64,000 nucleotides of DNA from Gimesia sp. (lineage in GTDB: Bacteria > Planctomycetota > Planctomycetia > Planctomycetales > Planctomycetaceae): positions 310,001 to 374,000 of the forward strand of contig NZ_JAVJSQ010000029.1 in NCBI RefSeq assembly GCF_040219335.1. Direction: 5' to 3'. Both the position numbers and the translations under genes were made by a program. A model generated the notes under the pieces. The model did no database searches. It saw only the letters and a list, made by a program, of their open reading frames with translations, and was not told the DNA's origin. Position 1 is the first letter of the stretch, and each line of letters begins with the position of its first letter. Shown one piece after another: positions 25,968-32,969 of this stretch.

Positions 25968-26672
25968 GTGAAGCTGATGCTGGGAAATGTCGCTCCCACA
26001 GAATTTGATTTACGTTTTTCCATATTTGGCATTCCGATCCGCGTGCATCCACTGTTCTGGGTTGTGGCCGCCTTCATGGGCTGGAATCCAGATGATCTGA
26101 AATTTACCTGGATCTGGATTGCCTGCGTGTTCGTCTCCATCCTGGTTCACGAACTGGGACACGCCATTATGGCTAAAATATTCGGCTGGCCTCCCCAGAT
26201 TATCCTCTACCATTTCGGCGGTCTGGCCGTCTATCAGCCATATTCGGGGCTCACCACACAACGCTCGATCATCATTTCCGCCGCTGGCCCGATGGCCGGG
26301 TTCATCCTGTTCGGCATCGTGTGGGTCTTCCGCTATTATTCGATCCGCTTTGGCCTCTGGGACGGATTCAGTCCGCAGGCGAGAGGGTATATTGCGCTCG
26401 CCTTTTATGACCTGATCTTTATCAACCTCTACTGGGGGTTGATAAATCTGGCACCGGTACTCCCACTGGATGGCGGACACATCTGCGAAGATATCTGCAA
26501 GTCGGTCAAACGTTACCGGGGCGATATCCTGGCGCTGCAGATATCGATGGTCGTTGCCGGCGGTCTGGCCGTTTATTTTTTTTCACAGCATATGCGCTAC
26601 GCGGGAATCATGTTTGCACTCTTCGGCGTCTTCAACTTCCAGATGTACCAGCAGCGCAATCGGTCCTGGTAA
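25968..26672 (+). CDS. M50 family (site-2 protease-like) membrane metalloprotease
   Basis: A 234-residue intramembrane zinc protease of the compact S2P type. The zinc motif VHELGH is at residues 59-64 within a hydrophobic helix (IACVFVSILVHELGHAIM), and the third ligand lies in the PLDGGHI motif near residue 166. FGGLAVYQPYSG and SAAGPMAGFILFG are also typical. No PDZ or CBS domain is present. Such enzymes cleave transmembrane anti-sigma factors or other membrane proteins; two membrane anti-sigma factors are encoded in this window, but linking them is a guess. It stands alone between the retron and a convergent enolase-superfamily gene. Confidence 0.9.
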   Translation: MKLMLGNVAPTEFDLRFSIFGIPIRVHPLFWVVAAFMGWNPDDLKFTWIWIACVFVSILVHELGHAIMAKIFGWPPQIILYHFGGLAVYQPYSGLTTQRSIIISAAGPMAGFILFGIVWVFRYYSIRFGLWDGFSPQARGYIALAFYDLIFINLYWGLINLAPVLPLDGGHICEDICKSVKRYRGDILALQISMVVAGGLAVYFFSQHMRYAGIMFALFGVFNFQMYQQRNRSW

Positions 26673-26696
26673 GACGAGAGTGATGCTGAGAGTAGC

Positions 26697-28049
26697 TTAG
26701 AAGCCCAGCCCGTCTCCGTTCAGCTCACCGGTCTTTACTGTACCATCGGTGAGTTTGAACATCCCGGGATACGAGCGGGTCCACTTCTTGTTCGGTCCAG
26801 GACAGTACTGCCGTCCGTTGCCTTCAATCGCCGCAACCGTGGGAATACGGGCGGCCAGGCTTGCGGAGTGCAGGAACGAATAACCGCAGCAGGTCAGGTC
26901 CTGCACGCAGAGGAACATGTCGAATTTCTGGGCAGCGGCCCCGAGGAACAGCGATTCAGTCTGTCCCTTACAGGCTTTGAGTGCCACGCCGGAATAACCC
27001 AGATCGCGGCTCAAGAGCAGCGATTCGTAGTCGACCAGTGATTCATCGATGACCACCGGTTTGATCTTGGCAGCCTCATGCATTTTATTTTCGGGGTTGG
27101 CTTTGAGATCCCGATTGGTCGGCTGTTCGATGTACTGCACCCGATCAAAGGCAGCCGGGGATTGTTCGCGGACTTTGTTCAGAAAGTCCAGCACGTAATC
27201 GACGTTCTCACACTTTTCGTTGAAGTCGAGTGAGTAGCACCAGTTATCCTGTCCCCGCTCAGCCTGGGCTTTGGCGGCTTCATTTTCGACCGCAATCACA
27301 CGGCTGATGTCCCAGTCCAGGTTGTCCCCTGACAGCTTGATCTTGAGGTGGGTCAAACCGTCAGCCTTGATCCACTCGCCCAGAGTTTCCGGCAGTCCAT
27401 CGTCGATTCGCTCGGCGACGTCAGCTTCGGTGATTGGATCCAGGGCTCCCACCAGGTGGTACAGTGGGAGAGTCGGTTTAGGATCGCGAAGCGTGTACTG
27501 ATCCAGGTATTCGCCGGCGAACTGATCGTCCAGGTACTCCGTCAGGTCATGGATCATGTACTCGGAAGACAGACCGTTGTAGCTGTTGATATGATTGGCC
27601 CGGCCAAAACCGTCATGAATCGCGGCATCCAGGGGGCTGGATGCGACCAACTGAGCCAGTTCGGGGATCTCTTCTTCCAGTCCCAGCTTCTTGGCAATTT
27701 TCTTGGCCATGAAGTGGTATTCAGCGGAAATGTGATACATCAGGTCGATGGGATGAGCGATTTCCGGGCAGATATTGGCGATTTCCACCGCTTCTTCCAG
27801 AAACTCGATCATCGCTTTCAGTGCATCTTCAGGACTGACCACGCTGGAAGGCCAGGCCCAGATATTCCCGGCCGGCATACTGCCGATTCCGATGCCCTGT
27901 TTTCCTGAGCGTGTTTCAACGATCACTTCCACGTTCAGCAGCACGCTGCTGTCCATCACCCGACCACCAAATTTCAGGGGTGTGCGAAAGGGAACTTGTT
28001 CCGTTGAAAATTTTGCCTCAACAATTTTGATGTCTGTTGACTTGGCCAT
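26697..28049 (-). CDS. enolase-superfamily enzyme (mandelate racemase/muconate lactonizing type)
   Basis: A 450-residue member of the enolase superfamily. The N-terminal capping domain covers about residues 1-140. The barrel shows the base-bearing KxK element in HLKIKLSG (near residue 240), metal ligands in YSLDFNE, the Glu in YIEQPTNRD and the Asp in VVIDESL, and a second-side lysine in GVALKACKGQ. These proteins abstract a proton alpha to a carboxylate to racemise, dehydrate or cyclo-isomerise. The specific substrate cannot be told. The protein is longer than the usual 360-400 residues. The next gene upstream (ATP-grasp) is 198 nt away on the same strand; whether it belongs to the C1 module is unclear. 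Confidence 0.85.
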   Translation of the reverse strand: MAKSTDIKIVEAKFSTEQVPFRTPLKFGGRVMDSSVLLNVEVIVETRSGKQGIGIGSMPAGNIWAWPSSVVSPEDALKAMIEFLEEAVEIANICPEIAHPIDLMYHISAEYHFMAKKIAKKLGLEEEIPELAQLVASSPLDAAIHDGFGRANHINSYNGLSSEYMIHDLTEYLDDQFAGEYLDQYTLRDPKPTLPLYHLVGALDPITEADVAERIDDGLPETLGEWIKADGLTHLKIKLSGDNLDWDISRVIAVENEAAKAQAERGQDNWCYSLDFNEKCENVDYVLDFLNKVREQSPAAFDRVQYIEQPTNRDLKANPENKMHEAAKIKPVVIDESLVDYESLLLSRDLGYSGVALKACKGQTESLFLGAAAQKFDMFLCVQDLTCCGYSFLHSASLAARIPTVAAIEGNGRQYCPGPNKKWTRSYPGMFKLTDGTVKTGELNGDGLGF

Positions 28050-28247
28050 CGGTCCTGACTTTTTCCTTCATACTGCTTGATGAACCGGAACGGTCGATCA
28101 TCTGTGAAATATTATGTCGTCTGTTTGAACGCTGATACTGGAGTCGTTTCAGAGAAAACCAGACACGTAAGTATCGACTATACCCGGCCCGGAAGACCTT
28201 GCAAACTCAATCCGAAACGCGGAACGCGATTGAATTTGATTTTATAG

Positions 28248-29618
28248 TCAATCAGGAGATTCTTCAAGAAACGAAAGTCTTCCCGGGACGCTTGAGAAAA
28301 AACGTGAAAAAAACAGATTTTCCGGTTCCTTTACTGTTCCCGGGCTGGTATGCGGATTGTCACCAGACTCTTCCGGCAATTCCCCTGATGCCAGTAACTG
28401 CTGATATTTGTTGACCCGCCTCGCCAGGACCTGCAGGCTTTCCCGGGGATTCTTGCCCGTCCCATACACCGAACAGAACGGCGTTCCTCGAGGGATCAAA
28501 GTACCGAGATAGGGAAGATCGGCGCTTTCGGGGATCGCATAACAGTCGTCCGGGATGCCCGAGAAACGAATCTCAGGAGCCGTCCGGTCCCGCTGGGCAT
28601 ACAGGATTCCTTTCGAGATTTGCTGAAATGGCTCTCGCAAGGCCCGTCCGAGTTGTGTCTTTAACTCACCAGCGGCAGCCGGCTCTGCTGAATTATCTGC
28701 AAACGAGCGACAGGCTTTTAAGTGCCAGCCCAATAGCGGCACTTGGGATTGCAGCTCAAACAGTTCCGTCAGCCCGGTATACCGCGGGTTGACCTCGGTC
28801 AGCCAGAGCGGCTCTTCGTCGTCCGGGCTCCCGATCAGATCACAGCCAAAAAGACCCTGAATCCCGCAACCCCGGGCGACGGTGGTGCCCAGTTCTTCGA
28901 GATCGGATCGCAAACCATCTGGGACCGGCGAGATAGTCACTCCGCCACAGAACTGAAACGCAGCAGCCCCCAGCGTCGGGTTTCCACAGAACTGCAGTGC
29001 CATTCCCACCAGAACGACCGCTTCCGGAAAGGCGATAAACAGCGCCGACAAGGGGGCTCCCGACTGATACCGCTGCAGATAACAGTCGCCGGACGCTGCG
29101 TTCTCCCCAGGACGTTCGCCCATAAAATAAATCCCCTGGCCAGCAGCACTCTCGAGTGGCTTCAGGAGCCAGTTTTTCGCATCGGCAGGTTTCGCTTCCA
29201 CAGGCAGACAGGGAGACATGCGGATCGAATTTTCGGACAGCAACGTCTCTAAAAAAAATGGATCTCGCACCCGACTCAGACACTCAGGATCGCAACCTCT
29301 TAGCTTGTGCTGCGCGCTGATCTGCGTGATCAGTTCGCTTTGGTTCTCCACCGCACCCGTAAAGATCCATTCCATTGGTTCCAGGGCAACCAGTTCGTGC
29401 AGCCAGTCATCCGGTGCGGATGTCCGGGGAATCACACGGGCCAGGGCATGCAGATCCTGGTCGCCGAACTGATCGACACACACGGGACGCATGCCCGCAC
29501 GAAGCGCAGAGGCGGCAGCAGCGCGCGTACTGGCACCTACAATCAGCAGGGTAGCTGCGTCGGTTTCAGAGTGTGTGAATTGGCTATTCATGAGTGTGGG
29601 GTCGGGGTCTGGGGACAT
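28248..29618 (-). CDS. ATP-grasp protein of the H4MPT C1 gene set
   Basis: A 456-residue protein with a pre-ATP-grasp Rossmann-like start (LLIVGASTRAAAASALRAG), a central ATP-grasp region (KNWLLKPLESAAGQGIYFM, where the Lys would bind ATP; YLQRYQSGAPLSALF) and the metal-binding end LWLTEVNPRYTGLTELFE near residue 280. ATP-grasp enzymes join a carboxylate to an amine or thiol. Genes of this type occur in bacterial H4MPT clusters and are thought to act in cofactor synthesis; here the divergent neighbour is fae. An internal ATG at 29591 is an alternative start. The exact reaction is unknown. Confidence 0.75.
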   Translation of the reverse strand: MSPDPDPTLMNSQFTHSETDAATLLIVGASTRAAAASALRAGMRPVCVDQFGDQDLHALARVIPRTSAPDDWLHELVALEPMEWIFTGAVENQSELITQISAQHKLRGCDPECLSRVRDPFFLETLLSENSIRMSPCLPVEAKPADAKNWLLKPLESAAGQGIYFMGERPGENAASGDCYLQRYQSGAPLSALFIAFPEAVVLVGMALQFCGNPTLGAAAFQFCGGVTISPVPDGLRSDLEELGTTVARGCGIQGLFGCDLIGSPDDEEPLWLTEVNPRYTGLTELFELQSQVPLLGWHLKACRSFADNSAEPAAAGELKTQLGRALREPFQQISKGILYAQRDRTAPEIRFSGIPDDCYAIPESADLPYLGTLIPRGTPFCSVYGTGKNPRESLQVLARRVNKYQQLLASGELPEESGDNPHTSPGTVKEPENLFFSRFFSSVPGRLSFLEESPD

Positions 29619-29834
29619 GATAATTTTACGAGGATTTAAACTGAATGTCAGCCGTTTACTGGCAATCCCGTTCTTAAATTGTTATTACTTGATACAGGCT
29701 ACGAATGATCCAAGGCGAACCTGACTTTCGCAGTTTGTTTCGCCGTCCGTTCAGGACTGCGGTATTCGTGATCCGTTTTCAAATTGTGCTGAAAGCATAT
29801 CGAAGCAAACCTCATATGAAATGGAGAACGAAGA

Positions 29835-30332
29835 ATGTCTATGTTTGTCGGTGAGTCACTTGTCGGTGAAGGTAATGAAGTTGCTCATATCGATCTGTTG
29901 ATTGGTGACAAAAACGGCCCTGTCGGGGCTGCCTTTGCAAACGCCCTGTCCAGCCAGAAAATGGGTCACAGCAACCTGCTGGCTGTTCTGACACCCAACC
30001 TGGCCGTTAAGCCCGCTACCGTCATGGTTACCAAAGTGACCATCAAAGGTGCCAAGCAGGCCGTTCAGATGTTTGGTCCTGCTCAGTATGCTGTTGCCAA
30101 AGCTGTTGCAGACAGCGTTGAAGCTGGCGTGATCCCCAAAGATCAGTGCGAAGACCTGGTCATCGTCTGTGGCGTCTTCATCCACTGGGAAGCTGACGAC
30201 GACAAGAAGATCTTCGATTACAACTACGAAGCCACCAAAGAAGCCATCGCACGGGCCATGAAGAATGAGCCTTCTGTTGATGAAATGATCGCCAAGAAGA
30301 GTGAAGCATCTCACCCCTTCTACGCCGGCTGA
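29835..30332 (+). CDS. fae: formaldehyde-activating enzyme
   Basis: Fae speeds the condensation of formaldehyde with tetrahydromethanopterin to methylene-H4MPT in the cytoplasm. The 165-residue protein matches the family along its length: MFVGESLVGEGNEVAHIDLLIG with the catalytic His near residue 18, GPVGAAFANAL, GHSNLLAVLTPNL, KPATVMVTKVTIKG, MFGPAQYAVAKAVADSVE and CGVFIHWEADD. Codon choice (many GCT, GTT, AAG) suggests strong expression. A GGAGA site precedes the ATG and a strong terminator follows. mtdC is the next gene, so the substrate channel formaldehyde to methenyl-H4MPT is encoded side by side. Confidence 0.97.
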   Translation: MSMFVGESLVGEGNEVAHIDLLIGDKNGPVGAAFANALSSQKMGHSNLLAVLTPNLAVKPATVMVTKVTIKGAKQAVQMFGPAQYAVAKAVADSVEAGVIPKDQCEDLVIVCGVFIHWEADDDKKIFDYNYEATKEAIARAMKNEPSVDEMIAKKSEASHPFYAG

Positions 30333-30366
30333 TCATTCCGCTCTAAGTGGATAGATCGAATTCAGA

Positions 30367-30394
30367 CCCCTGTTCGCATCGAACAGGGGTTTTT
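30367..30394 (+). terminator. rho-independent terminator after fae
   Basis: A perfect 10-bp stem (30367-30376 with 30380-30389), 3-nt loop and five T residues follow fae by 34 nt. It separates the strongly expressed fae from mtdC, which may be read by leakage or from its own promoter. Confidence 0.92.
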
Positions 30395-30434
30395 CCATTT
30401 GCCAGTTTCGCATTGATCAGGTTGCAGAACTCTC

Positions 30435-31298
30435 ATGAAAAAAATACTGATTCAACTGGATTCCAGTCAACATGCCAGCACGTTTGATCGCGTCGTCGCC
30501 ATTGATGCCGGCGTGGATGAATTGATGAGCTACCACGAAGTGACTCCCGTCAACGTCGAAGCACTCGTGCATGGTGCCATGTTTACCCGCGGACCGGAAG
30601 ATCTCAAAAATACCGCACTCTTTATCGGCGGCAGTGATACCCATTCGGGTGAAAACCTGCTACGGAAAGTTCAGGAAACATTTTTTGGACCCGTGCGGGT
30701 TTCGGTCATGATGGATTCCAATGGCTGCAATACCACCGCAGCTGCAGCCGTGCTCGCGGCAGATAAGCATCTCGATTTCTCCGAAACCAAAGCGCTGGTG
30801 CTCGGCGGCACCGGCCCCGTCGGTCTCCGTGCGGCACAACTGCTGGCCCGTCGTGGCGCTGAAGTGGTCCTCGCCTCCCGTTCGGAAGAACGCGCCCAGG
30901 CTGCCTGTGATGCGATTACAGGACTCGTCGAAGACGCCCGGGTGCAACCGCTGTCTCTTAAAGATCACAAACAACTGGAAGCCGCCAATCAGGATACCAG
31001 CCTGATCATCTCCGCCGGAGCAGCCGGCGTGCAACTGTTACCCGCAGCCTGCTGGAAGCCGCTGAAGAATCTCAAAGTTGTCATCGACCTAAACGCGGTT
31101 CCACCTGCCGGCATCGAAGATGTCGACGTGATGGACAAGGCTACCGAGCGGGACGGAAAAATCTGTTTCGGTGCCATCGGGGTCGGCGGGACTAAGATGA
31201 AAATTCACAAAGCCGCCATCCGTAAACTCTTCGAAGCCAATGATCTCGTTCTCGATACCGAAGAGATCTATCAGATTGGCGTCGAACTGCAGTCCTGA
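30435..31298 (+). CDS. mtdC: NAD(P)-dependent methylene-H4MPT dehydrogenase
   Basis: A 287-residue enzyme that oxidises methylene-H4MPT to methenyl-H4MPT with NAD(P). The N-terminal catalytic half starts KKILIQLDSSQHASTFDRVV and contains MFTRGPEDLKNTALFIGGSD; the C-terminal half is a Rossmann domain with ALVLGGTGPVGLRAAQLLAR and the strand-2 end VVLASRSEERA, where Arg/Ser after the strand favours NADP. MtdA, MtdB and MtdC are close relatives; MtdC is the planctomycete class, hence the symbol. It lies 102 nt after fae, past a terminator. Confidence 0.85.
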   Translation: MKKILIQLDSSQHASTFDRVVAIDAGVDELMSYHEVTPVNVEALVHGAMFTRGPEDLKNTALFIGGSDTHSGENLLRKVQETFFGPVRVSVMMDSNGCNTTAAAAVLAADKHLDFSETKALVLGGTGPVGLRAAQLLARRGAEVVLASRSEERAQAACDAITGLVEDARVQPLSLKDHKQLEAANQDTSLIISAGAAGVQLLPAACWKPLKNLKVVIDLNAVPPAGIEDVDVMDKATERDGKICFGAIGVGGTKMKIHKAAIRKLFEANDLVLDTEEIYQIGVELQS

Positions 31299-31443
31299 CT
31301 CCAGTTCATTTTCACTCCAGATTCGCGAGTTCCGGTTGCATCGGAGTGACTCTTACCGCTAAAATCAGGAATGGATCTGTGTGGATTTCCGCACAGGTCG
31401 TTCCTCCCTTTCAGGCCGTTTTACTTCGGTAACCTGGTAAGCC

Positions 31444-32037
31444 ATGAATCAGAAACTGGACGATGCCGCCATCATGAAACGCGTCTGTGCAGGAGAATAT
31501 CTCCTGTTCGACGAACTCGTGTTGCGCTATCGTCAGCGTCTGTTACGCTTCGCCTGGAGCAAATACGGGAACCAATGTGCCGCGGAGGACCTCGTGCAGG
31601 AAGCATTCCTGGCTGCCTATGCGGCCCGGGAGACTTACAATCCTGCCTTTGCCTTTTCAACCTGGATCTGGACGATTTTCCTGAACCTCTGTCGTCGGCA
31701 TTACAAGCGGGAAATGAAGCAACCCCGCGAAGTTGTGCGGTCTGCATTGGGAACCAGCGAAGAAATCAGGATTCCCGAGCCCAGTTCGACCGAAACACCC
31801 CTGCAGACCGCTCTCAGAACCGAGCAGTTTGAACTGCTGGTGACTTACCTGGCTGATCTGCCGGAAGTCCAGGCGGATGCACTCCGTCTGCGGTTTTTTG
31901 GAGGACTGAAATTCTCTGAAATTGCTCTGACGATGGAATGCAGTCTTTCGGCTGCAAAAATACGTGTGAAAAATGGATTGCTTCAACTCGCTCAGCGTTT
32001 TTCTGAAGAGACCCCTTCAGAAGGAGAAGTCTCATGA
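31444..32037 (+). CDS. ECF RNA polymerase sigma factor
   Basis: A 197-residue sigma factor with region 2 (YLLFDELVLRYRQRLLRFAW, AEDLVQEAFLAAYAA, FSTWIWTIFLNLCRRH) and region 4 (TYLADLPEVQADALRLRFFG, LKFSEIALTMECSLSAAKIR). It belongs to a different ECF group from the one at 7615-8238. Its stop overlaps the start of the zinc anti-sigma gene by 4 nt (ATGA), so the pair is translationally coupled. It sits inside the H4MPT gene set, between mtdC and bamA, which makes envelope or C1 stress genes possible targets, but no binding site was found. Confidence 0.92.
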   Translation: MNQKLDDAAIMKRVCAGEYLLFDELVLRYRQRLLRFAWSKYGNQCAAEDLVQEAFLAAYAARETYNPAFAFSTWIWTIFLNLCRRHYKREMKQPREVVRSALGTSEEIRIPEPSSTETPLQTALRTEQFELLVTYLADLPEVQADALRLRFFGGLKFSEIALTMECSLSAAKIRVKNGLLQLAQRFSEETPSEGEVS

Positions 32038-32654
32038 ATTGTGACGAAGCTTTTGAATTAATGACTCATCCTGCGGACTATAACTGTGACGAACTGCAGT
32101 GGCACCTGCAGATGTGTCCCCGTTGTCGGCAGATGCAGGAAACGCTCGCGCCCGCGCTGACCTCGTTCCAGAAAATCTCAGACGGGAATGATCTCTCTGA
32201 AGAAGAGCTGGCCCTGTTCGACGCCCATTTTACACACCAGAGTGATTCTCAAAATGACACCGGCTTTACGTCTGGTGGAAAACCGTTCCTCTCGCCGGAG
32301 GCAGTACGGATTGCTGAACAGGCGGCAACCCGGTTGAATGCTGAAGTCGGACTCAGCCAGCCGAGTACCGAAGTATCGCCGGCAATCATCCAGCGCAAAC
32401 GACTGCTGCAGGCCGCCCTGGTGCTGTTCGTCGGTTTCGTTCTGGGCTGGGGAATTTCCATGGATGTTCCCTCTGAGAATATGTCCGCGGGAGCAGCCTC
32501 CCTGCCTGCTCAGGAGCCCTGCCTCTGGATCGCCCAGCGGGATCAGAACATCAGTAGCAGTGAGCAACAGAAATCGACCCGCAGCACGAAAGCATCGGCC
32601 CACAGCGTTGTCCTCTCCTGTGTTGCCTGCCATCTGCAGTCCTCTGCCGACTAG
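32034..32654 (+). CDS. zinc-finger anti-sigma factor with periplasmic CXXCH end
   Basis: A 206-residue protein coupled to the sigma gene by an ATGA overlap. The N-terminus has the zinc anti-sigma motif HxxxCxxC in WHLQMCPRCRQM (residues about 22-33) with an upstream Cys in CDEAFEL. One transmembrane helix (LLQAALVLFVGFVLGWGIS) lies near residue 130. The short periplasmic part ends with LSCVACHLQSSAD, i.e. a CVACH motif as used for covalent heme c or redox-active metal binding, 12 residues from the C-terminus. A redox or heme switch that frees the sigma factor is a tempting inference; a chance match is possible because only one motif is present and no axial Met/His site is evident. Confidence 0.8.
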   Translation: MNCDEAFELMTHPADYNCDELQWHLQMCPRCRQMQETLAPALTSFQKISDGNDLSEEELALFDAHFTHQSDSQNDTGFTSGGKPFLSPEAVRIAEQAATRLNAEVGLSQPSTEVSPAIIQRKRLLQAALVLFVGFVLGWGISMDVPSENMSAGAASLPAQEPCLWIAQRDQNISSSEQQKSTRSTKASAHSVVLSCVACHLQSSAD

Positions 32655-32969
32655 CTCGAATTCCTCGCTTTGACCAGCTTCTCCAGATTCCTGAAACAGC
32701 GGTCGAAAACCCTTCTGCGCTGCGGATAAATCCCGTGGTTTTGTAACTCTTACACGCTTCAAACTTTGCCTGCGTAATTTTTTCTCTACGAACCCGCCAA
32801 ATCTGAATGACGCCGGGAAACTCGTCTTGCGGCTGTTTTCGTTTTCCGTTATTTCTACGCAACCCACTTCGAATCAGAGGGTAACTTTCCTGTCTTTCAG
32901 TCCCGTTTCTCAAATCCTCTCTGAGTCACAGGGACAATGAAAAAGTGATTTCCAACCTGTCACAAGAAT
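32655..32969. other. intergenic region, no gene seen
   Basis: 315 bp between the anti-sigma gene and bamA. It should carry the bamA promoter. No ORF with protein features, no terminator hairpin and no repeat was recognised. Confidence 0.5.

Noticed and set aside
32613-32654. Treating the gene at 32034 as a cytochrome c
   Set aside because: Only one CXXCH in a very short tail with no heme-binding fold; the N-terminal zinc motif and the coupled sigma factor identify an anti-sigma factor.
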